A stretch of 64,000 nt of DNA from an uncultured Saprospiraceae bacterium (GTDB lineage: Bacteria; Bacteroidota; Bacteroidia; Chitinophagales; Saprospiraceae). The position numbers and the translations under genes were made by a program. The stretch lies in the NCBI GenBank assembly GCA_937980645.1, contig CALJPQ010000008.1, positions 1 through 64,000 on the forward strand, written 5' to 3'. This document shows positions 58,466 through 64,000 of the stretch, piece after piece. The notes under the pieces were generated by a model. That model did no database searches. It was not told where the DNA came from and saw only the letters and a list, made by a program, of their open reading frames with translations. Position 1 is the first letter of the stretch, and each line of letters starts with the position of its first letter.

Positions 58466-59581
58466 TTAGAGTTCGCGGCGGACCTTGCCCTCATGGGCAA
58501 TCAGGCAGCCCTGGAGGATGTCGTCTTCGAGGTTGAGCACGATGCGCTTATTTTCCTTGTCCCAAAACTCGTCTATGAAGTTGTAGAGGTTAGCCGAATA
58601 CATCTGGCTGGCAGCAGCGGCCACCCGGCCGGGCATGTTTTCCAGGCCAATGATTCGGACGCCGTTGACCTCGACCTCCTGGCCCAGCACGGCGCCTTCC
58701 GTGTTGCCACCGGTTTCGATGGCTAAATCCACGATGATGCTTCCCGGACGCATACCGGCCACCATTTCACGTGTAATAATAATAGGTGCTTTCCGCCCGA
58801 AGACCTGGGCGGTGGTGATGACGATGTCGCTTATGGCGCACTGGCGGGCCATGGCTTCGCGCTGGAGGCGGAGTTGCTCTTCCGTGAGCGCTGTTGCGTA
58901 GCCGTCTTTGGTCTGGCCAGTTTCGCCCAGATCCACCTCTAAGAAGCGAGCACCCAAGGAGCGCACCTGTTCGGCTACGACGGGTCGGGTGTCAAAAGCG
59001 TCCACGCGCGCGCCAAGGCGTTTGGCAGTAGCGATGGCTTGCAGCCCGGCCACACCTGCGCCGATAACGAACACACGAGCCGGATTGATGGTGCCAGCGG
59101 GCGTAGTCATCATAGGTAGCACGCGGTCGGTGCGCTCGGCGGCCAGGATGACGGCTACATAACCCGCCAGGCTAGCCTGCGAGCTCAGGGCATCCATCTT
59201 CTGGGCGCGCGTCGAGCGCGGGATGAGCTCCATAGCCACCGCGCTGACACCGCGCTCGGCCAGCGCTGCTATGAGCGCCTTCTCATGGAAAGGGTCTAAG
59301 TAGCTGACGTGCAGACTACCGGGCTTAAGCAGGCGCACCTCATCGAGCAGAGGCTTGCGCAGCCGCAAGACGATGTCGCTATTGGAAAGCAGCCCAGCGC
59401 GATCGGTCGTTACCGTGGCCCCTGCCTTTTCGTAGTCGGCGTCACTCAGGCGCAGGCTGGCACCCAACCCAGCCTCGATGACGACCGTAGCGCCCAATTT
59501 GACCAGACGCGCAACGTCGTTGGGTATCAGCGGCGCGCGCGTCTCGGTAGAGTGTGTTTCACGCGGTACTCCTATTTGCAT
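58466..59581 (-). CDS. pntA: NAD(P) transhydrogenase subunit alpha, NAD-binding part
   Basis: 371 residues. Starts MQIGVPRETHSTETRAPLIPNDV and belongs to the alanine dehydrogenase/PntA family. It has a Rossmann motif (VFVIGAGVAGLQAIATAKRLGA) and TALIPGR-like features (APIIITREMVAGMRPGSIIVDLA). It is the soluble NAD(H)-binding domain I, docking onto PntB and PntA2. The first gene of the operon; 46 bases separate it from pntA2. Confidence 0.96.
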   Translation of the reverse strand: MQIGVPRETHSTETRAPLIPNDVARLVKLGATVVIEAGLGASLRLSDADYEKAGATVTTDRAGLLSNSDIVLRLRKPLLDEVRLLKPGSLHVSYLDPFHEKALIAALAERGVSAVAMELIPRSTRAQKMDALSSQASLAGYVAVILAAERTDRVLPMMTTPAGTINPARVFVIGAGVAGLQAIATAKRLGARVDAFDTRPVVAEQVRSLGARFLEVDLGETGQTKDGYATALTEEQLRLQREAMARQCAISDIVITTAQVFGRKAPIIITREMVAGMRPGSIIVDLAIETGGNTEGAVLGQEVEVNGVRIIGLENMPGRVAAAASQMYSANLYNFIDEFWDKENKRIVLNLEDDILQGCLIAHEGKVRREL

Positions 59582-59682
59582 AACCGTAGAGCAATTTTTA
59601 CAGAGTTAATGGAGGTTTTCTGAGGAGACCGCCGCTGTTTATCAGCTATGTTTAGCTCGCTTGCCTGGCCCTTATACCACCG

Positions 59683-60282
59683 TCAACGCATACGCGGCAT
59701 CCGGCGCTTACCACCGCCGCGCTGCATCAGACCAATCATACTCGGATTGGTCGCCTGCCCCAACATCTTGAGTTGCTTTTCCAATTCTTTGATCTGCTCC
59801 TTGAGCATCGGCTCGGTGATGTTGAGCTTTTTTAACTCATTCAGATGGGCCTGTGCCCCCTGACGGTTGTTTTTCGAGCCTGCTATCATAGCTAGCTGAA
59901 GCAACACGGCACCACGCTCATTGTCGGAAGGAAGCCCAACTTCTAAAGCCTGGCGCAGCCATTTCTCACCTGTAGCGATGTTTTTTCTTTGAATGGCAAT
60001 AATGCCTTTCGTCATGTAATACACGCCCTTGTAGCCCATCAGCAACAAGTTCGGGAAAAAGGTGAGGTTCAGCCGCTTTTCTGCCTCATCAAACTGCCCC
60101 TTGCTGAGCAGCATGGAGGATGAAACCAACGTGCCCAGCAACAAGTAGCCCGCCAGCAAAAAAAGCCCGACCAGAAGAAACGGGAAGCCATACCAGAAGC
60201 CATAGATGACCCAAAGACCAATGCCACCCAGAATACCCAGGGCAATGAGCGCGAAACGTAAGTAGATGTTGATACTAAACAT
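59683..60282 (-). CDS. Small membrane protein with TPR-like tail
   Basis: 199 residues from the ATG at 60282 (MFSINIYLRFALIALGILGG). Two close membrane helices (~8-55) are followed by an alpha-helical cytoplasmic part with tetratricopeptide-like helices (YYMTKGIIAIQRKNIATGEKWLRQALEVG) and a coiled C-terminal end rich in Lys, Arg and Gly. No known family is recognised. A TACTTTTG box at 60319-60326 (minus strand) is 36 bases upstream of this start, which supports it over the start at 60321. Confidence 0.75.
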   Translation of the reverse strand: MFSINIYLRFALIALGILGGIGLWVIYGFWYGFPFLLVGLFLLAGYLLLGTLVSSSMLLSKGQFDEAEKRLNLTFFPNLLLMGYKGVYYMTKGIIAIQRKNIATGEKWLRQALEVGLPSDNERGAVLLQLAMIAGSKNNRQGAQAHLNELKKLNITEPMLKEQIKELEKQLKMLGQATNPSMIGLMQRGGGKRRMPRMR

Positions 60283-60318
60283 AGGTGTCTTGATATGCTG
60301 GAGAGAAGCCCAGCGCCG

Positions 60319-60326
60319 CAAAAGTA
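60319..60326 (-). promoter_or_regulatory. Candidate -7 box (TACTTTTG)
   Basis: The minus strand reads TACTTTTG, matching TAnnTTTG, 36 bases before the ATG at 60282. No -33 TTTG was found. Confidence 0.45.
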
Positions 60327-60374
60327 GATAAACATCTCATAAGCGGCCGTGAGCCAATGCTTATTCCTATCATT

Positions 60375-61583
60375 TTACGTTTTCTCCAAAATAACGGCAT
60401 ACCCCTGCCCCACGCCGATACACATTGTACACAGCGCATAGCGGGTGCTGCGGTGGTGCAGTTCGCGTGCAGCCGTTAGCAGCAGGCGCGCACCCGACAT
60501 ACCGAGGGGGTGACCCAGGGCAATGGCGCCGCCATTGGGATTAAGGCGCTCGTCGTCATCGGCCAGGCCCAGCTGGCGCGTACAGGCGAGCACCTGGGCA
60601 GCAAAGGCTTCGTTAATCTCAATAATGTCCATGTCTTCCAGGCGCAAGCCAGCCCTCTGCAGAGCCTTTTGCGAAGCGCCTACTGGCCCTATACCCATAA
60701 TGCGCGGTTCGACGCCCACCACCGCTGAGGCAACAATACGGGCTAGCGGCTTAAGGTTGTGCATGCGCAGCGCATTTTCGGAGGCAATGAGCAGCGCTGC
60801 TGCCCCGTCATTTAAACCGGAAGAGTTGCCTGCCGTTACTGTACCGCCCTTGCGGAAGGCCGGACGCAAGGTGGCCAGCACTTCCAGCGTGGTGTTGGGC
60901 TTGATAAATTCATCCTGGCTCACTATAGTAGGCTCGCCCTTTTTAGCTGGGATGGATACAGGTGCTATTTCCTCGCCCAGACGCCCATTTTGCTGCGCGC
61001 GGGCGGCTTTTTGCTGGCTCCAATAGGCAAATCGGTCCTGGTCCTCGCGGCTAATGCCGTACAGTTCAACCAGGTTTTCTGCCGTCTCGCCCATGGCTTC
61101 TGTGCCGTACAGCTCCTGCATGCGCGGATTGATGAAGCGCCAGCCAAAACTGGAGTCGTACAGCTGGGCGTCGTTGCCGAAAGGCCGGCTACTTTTGCTC
61201 AGCACGTAAGGGCCGCGCGTCATGTGCTCCACGCCACCCGCCAGGAGCACCTCGCCGTCGCCGTTGCGAATGGCCCGATAGGCATGTACGGCAGCAGCCA
61301 TACCGCTGGCACACAGGCGGTTGACCGTCTCGCCCGGCACTGTATGAGGCAGACCAGCCAGTAACAGGGCCATACGCGCTACGTTGCGATTATCCTCGCC
61401 GGCCTGATTGGCACAGCCCAAAATGACATCATCAACGGCGGCAAGGTCTAAACTAGGATGCCGCTCGATAAGCTTTTGCAAGACATGAGCGGCCAGATCA
61501 TCTGCCCGCACTGGCGCCAGACTCCCGCCAAAGCTGCCAATGGGCGTACGAATCCCATCAATAATGTATGCTTCCTGACTCAA
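60375..61583 (-). CDS. Acetyl-CoA C-acyltransferase (thiolase)
   Basis: 402 residues from a TTG at 61583, where homology begins (S-Q-E-A-Y-I-I-D-G-I-R-T-P-I-G); the frame continues to 61643. Catalytic Cys91 is in NRLCASGMAAA, the His in ALGHPLGMSGARL and the second Cys in CTMCIGVGQGYAVI. It splits 3-ketoacyl-CoA with CoA in beta-oxidation or condenses acetyl-CoA in the reverse sense. It is divergent from an acyl-CoA dehydrogenase gene, which supports a fatty-acid oxidation role (PaaJ/FadA-type). Confidence 0.95.
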   Translation of the reverse strand: MSQEAYIIDGIRTPIGSFGGSLAPVRADDLAAHVLQKLIERHPSLDLAAVDDVILGCANQAGEDNRNVARMALLLAGLPHTVPGETVNRLCASGMAAAVHAYRAIRNGDGEVLLAGGVEHMTRGPYVLSKSSRPFGNDAQLYDSSFGWRFINPRMQELYGTEAMGETAENLVELYGISREDQDRFAYWSQQKAARAQQNGRLGEEIAPVSIPAKKGEPTIVSQDEFIKPNTTLEVLATLRPAFRKGGTVTAGNSSGLNDGAAALLIASENALRMHNLKPLARIVASAVVGVEPRIMGIGPVGASQKALQRAGLRLEDMDIIEINEAFAAQVLACTRQLGLADDDERLNPNGGAIALGHPLGMSGARLLLTAARELHHRSTRYALCTMCIGVGQGYAVILEKT

Positions 61584-61663
61584 GGCGTCGTTATCTTTTC
61601 GAGCGCAAAGGTGAGGGGCATTGGCCGAAATTAGCCAAACCACGCAAAAAAAGCGGCTCCTTT

Positions 61664-61694
61664 TTTGGATTTTATTTCGGCACCTTTACCTTTG
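61664..61694 (+). promoter_or_regulatory. Bacteroidota-type promoter (TTTG, 19-base spacer, TACCTTTG)
   Basis: TTTG at 61664-61667 and TACCTTTG at 61687-61694 are separated by 19 bases, matching the published Bacteroidota consensus (TTTG at -33, TAnnTTTG at -7). The acyl-CoA dehydrogenase ATG follows 45 bases downstream. This is the best-formed promoter in the window. Confidence 0.75.
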
Positions 61695-61739
61695 TAGCGA
61701 AAATTCGCCATTGCATCATTCACCGTAAAAAAAGCAGTC

Positions 61740-63542
61740 ATGGGAGATACAACCGTTGGAGCAGCCGTCTTGAAAGGCGGCGAATTTTTAGTGCGCGATA
61801 CACGCCCTGAAGAAGTATTCATTCCGGAGGAACTCAATGAAGAGCAGCGCATGGCGCGCAAGATGGTTGAGGATTTTCTGGAGCAGGAAGTTTATCCGAA
61901 TACGCCTAAGATTGAGAAGCAGGAGGATGGCATCGTGGTGCGCCTGCTGAAAAAGACGGGCGAGCTGGGCCTGCTGGGTGCCCACATGCCGCCAGAATAC
62001 GGCGGTATGGCTCTGGATACCAACACCAACTCCGTAATTTCGGAAGCCTTTGGGCCGGCGGGGTCGTTCATTGTGGCCTTTGCTGCCCACACGGGTATTG
62101 GCATGCTACCTATTCTCTATTTTGGCACGGAGGAGCAGAAACAAAAGTATTTACCCGGTCTCATTAGCGGCGACCTGAAAGCCGCCTACTGCCTCACTGA
62201 GCCTGGCAGCGGTTCCGATGCGCTGGCGGCCAAGACGCGAGCCGACCTGAGCGCCGACGGCAAACATTACATCTTGAACGGCCAGAAGATGTGGATCTCG
62301 AACGCCGGCTTCGCCGATATCTTCATCGTCTTTGCCAAGATTGACGGCGAGAAGTTCACGGGCTTCATCGTCGAGCGCAACACATCGGGCCTCACCTTGG
62401 GCGCAGAAGAGGACAAAATGGGCATCAAAGGCTCCTCAACGCGCCAGGTATTCTTCGAAAATGTACATGTTCCAGTGGAAAACGTGCTGGGTGAAATTGG
62501 CAAAGGACATCTCATTGCCTTCAACGCCCTCAACATAGGTCGCTACAAGCTGGGCATTATGTGCATAGGCGGGTGTAAGAAGGTCATTGAAATGGCCACA
62601 CGCTATGCCAACGAGCGCCACCAATTCGGCCAGCCTATTGGCAACTTCGGCGCCATTCAGTACAAATTGGCCGAAATGGCCATCCGCACCTTCGCGGGCG
62701 AAAGTGCCGCCTACCGTACCTCGCAACTGATGCAAGACCGCAAAGAGGCCGCCGAGGCGGAAGGCAAATCTTACGGCCAGGCCATGCTAGAAGCTGCGGA
62801 AGAGTACGCCATCGAGTGTTCCATTTTAAAGGTGTACGGCTCGGAGGCTTCGGACTACTGCGTGGACGAAAACGTGCAAATCCACGGAGGCATCGGCTTC
62901 AGTGAAGAGTACCCAGCAGCACGAGCTTATCGGGATAGCCGCATCAACCGCATCTACGAGGGCACCAACGAAATCAACCGCATGCTCATGGTGGACCAAC
63001 TGTTTAAGCGGGCCATGAAAGGCCACTTCGACCTCGTTGGCCCCGCCTGGGCCGTACAGAAAGAATTGGCCGCCATGCCTTCGTTTGAAAAATTGGAAGG
63101 CCCTTATGCTGAAGAACATCGCGCTGTGGCTGACTTCAAAAAAATCATTCTCATGACTGCCGGCGCCGCTGCCAAAATGCAAATGGATGGCAAACTGAAC
63201 CTGAAAGAAGAGCAGGAGATCCTGATGAATTGCGCCGACATGCTCATAGACCTTTTCCTGGCCGAGTCTATGCTCTTGCGCGTACAGAAACTCTCCGAAC
63301 GCACCGACAAGCCACAACCGCAAGAGGTGTACGATGCCATGCTCCAGGTCTTTCTGCACGACGTTGCGGCGCGCATGACCAAAAATGCTACCGACGCACT
63401 GGCCTCTTTTGCCGAAGGCGACTTGCTCAAGACCTTCCTCATGGGCCTGAAGCGTTTCACAAAGTACCCGCCTGTCAACGTCAGGCAGAAGCGCCGCCTC
63501 ATCGCCCAGGCCCTGCGTCAGGCCAACGGATGGTGTTTTTGA
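61740..63542 (+). CDS. Acyl-CoA dehydrogenase (long form with C-terminal extension)
   Basis: 600 residues. N-terminal, middle and C-terminal acyl-CoA dehydrogenase domains span ~30-420 (YCLTEPGSGSDALAAKTRA, KMGIKGSSTRQVFFENVHVP, QIHGGIGFSEEYPAARAYRD), with the catalytic Glu in IYEGTNEINRML. A further ~170 residues resemble the extra C-terminal domain of VLCAD/ACAD9-type enzymes. It introduces the trans-2 double bond into acyl-CoA with FAD. Electrons would go to electron-transfer flavoprotein, whose genes are not in the window. It ends before a strong terminator. Confidence 0.95.
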   Translation: MGDTTVGAAVLKGGEFLVRDTRPEEVFIPEELNEEQRMARKMVEDFLEQEVYPNTPKIEKQEDGIVVRLLKKTGELGLLGAHMPPEYGGMALDTNTNSVISEAFGPAGSFIVAFAAHTGIGMLPILYFGTEEQKQKYLPGLISGDLKAAYCLTEPGSGSDALAAKTRADLSADGKHYILNGQKMWISNAGFADIFIVFAKIDGEKFTGFIVERNTSGLTLGAEEDKMGIKGSSTRQVFFENVHVPVENVLGEIGKGHLIAFNALNIGRYKLGIMCIGGCKKVIEMATRYANERHQFGQPIGNFGAIQYKLAEMAIRTFAGESAAYRTSQLMQDRKEAAEAEGKSYGQAMLEAAEEYAIECSILKVYGSEASDYCVDENVQIHGGIGFSEEYPAARAYRDSRINRIYEGTNEINRMLMVDQLFKRAMKGHFDLVGPAWAVQKELAAMPSFEKLEGPYAEEHRAVADFKKIILMTAGAAAKMQMDGKLNLKEEQEILMNCADMLIDLFLAESMLLRVQKLSERTDKPQPQEVYDAMLQVFLHDVAARMTKNATDALASFAEGDLLKTFLMGLKRFTKYPPVNVRQKRRLIAQALRQANGWCF

Positions 63543-63567
63543 AGGAAAGGGGAACGTAATCCGGGTC

Positions 63568-63616
63568 AAATAAAGCCAGCCGCTCAGCCGCTTCGGTCGA
63601 ACGGCTGGTTTTATTT
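63568..63616 (+). terminator. Rho-independent terminator after the acyl-CoA dehydrogenase gene
   Basis: A 15-base stem, AAATAAAGCCAGCCG (63568-63582) with CGGCTGGTTTTATTT (63602-63616), has one G-T pair and a 19-base loop. The 3' arm is itself T-rich. It lies 25 bases after the stop codon. Confidence 0.9.
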
Positions 63617-63679
63617 AAGCGGTACTCTTTCCGTATCTGCGAAAACAGGCCCAACTTGAGCCCGGGTTTTCAATACCCC

Positions 63680-63709
63680 TTTGCAACCCATGCCCTCGCC
63701 GTACATTTG
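63680..63709 (+). promoter_or_regulatory. Bacteroidota-type promoter (TTTG, 18-base spacer, TACATTTG)
   Basis: TTTG at 63680-63683 and TACATTTG at 63702-63709, spacer 18 bases (one short of the usual 19-21). The ATG of the last gene is 32 bases downstream. Confidence 0.6.
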
Positions 63710-63741
63710 CGCAATTCACCACTTATTTACCTGAACGGCAT

Positions 63742-64000
63742 ATGGGAAAATGGAATAACCCTTTCAGTTCCAGGCGAGAAATGTTCTTGCTGTTGGCACT
63801 TGTAGTGATTGGTATTGCCGGACTGGTGGCCCTCCAGCTGGCGCAGCGTACCCGCGGCAGCCGCTCCGATGAGCGGACGATGGTTCAATCGGCGGCGCAA
63901 AAGACCGAAGCGCCAGCGCCACTCTCGGCGCCGACTCAGCGCATCACAGGCGATCTGGTCAATCGCGACGAGGAATACCCAGAGGTTGGGCAGCCTTTCA
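63742..64000 (+). CDS. Membrane-anchored or exported protein, N-terminal part (cut by window edge)
   Basis: The frame from the ATG at 63742 is open to the window end (86 codons). It reads MGKWNNPFSSRREMFLLLAL, then a hydrophobic helix continuing VVIGIAGLVALQLA, then a charged and Ala/Pro-rich linker. The N-terminal charge followed by a single helix suggests a signal anchor. The visible part has no domain that would give a function. Confidence 0.75.
   Translation, partial: MGKWNNPFSSRREMFLLLALVVIGIAGLVALQLAQRTRGSRSDERTMVQSAAQKTEAPAPLSAPTQRITGDLVNRDEEYPEVGQPF

Overview
The window is a G+C-rich chromosomal segment of a Bacteroidota bacterium, most likely in or near the Saprospiria. The evidence is a T9SS-type C-terminal sorting domain on an exported esterase-like protein, HYR-like repeat surface proteins, a carboxypeptidase-regulatory/TonB-dependent receptor, a DUF1501 protein, the lack of Shine-Dalgarno-like leaders, and repeated TAnnTTTG boxes (the Bacteroidota -7 element) just upstream of genes. 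No tRNA, rRNA, CRISPR array, prophage or intact insertion sequence was seen.

Layout. 1-9000: end of an Rpn-family nuclease/transposase gene with a seven-copy 12-bp coding repeat, MltA-like lytic transglycosylase, Nudix hydrolase, a secreted esterase-like protein that seems to have lost its catalytic Ser and His, DNA polymerase I, and an AbgT-family transporter. 9000-16200: palindromic intergenic repeats, di-heme cytochrome c peroxidase, HtrA-like protease, a decayed AAA-ATPase/PD-(D/E)XK gene, sugar nucleotidyltransferase and sugar MFS transporter. 16300-27300: RNase Y and PheT (operon), an orphan RND adaptor, a TrpF-like barrel protein, a two-domain surface protein, RNase HI, a DUF1801 protein and glutamine-dependent NAD synthetase.

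27545-36528 is the most unusual part: two giant exported proteins in tandem, then a lipoprotein. The two giants share a module that appears three times. It has a beta-rich TGRTTG segment ending in Gly-Tyr-Cys, followed by a helical part with Gln-x-[S/T]-[F/V]-Trp. The Cys and the Gln-to-Trp spacing recall the Cys-Gln thioester (TQXA) adhesin domains known from Gram-positive bacteria. The first protein also carries seven HYR-like repeats with a recent block duplication. I regard this locus as the best candidate for an undescribed surface system.

36600-50000: transketolase, a small membrane protein and TonB receptor pair ending at a strong terminator, leucyl-tRNA synthetase with an extra domain of about 120 residues that looks like a DUF559/PD-(D/E)XK nuclease fold, DnaN, and an M16-family protein without the HxxEH zinc motif. 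48411-55442: the cell-shape cluster mreB-mreC-mreD-PBP2, then a MOSC protein and a DUF1501 protein. 55584-64000: galactokinase, the three-gene proton-translocating transhydrogenase (pntA split in two, then pntB), a small TPR-like membrane protein, thiolase and acyl-CoA dehydrogenase (divergent fatty-acid oxidation genes), and the start of a membrane-anchored protein cut by the window edge.
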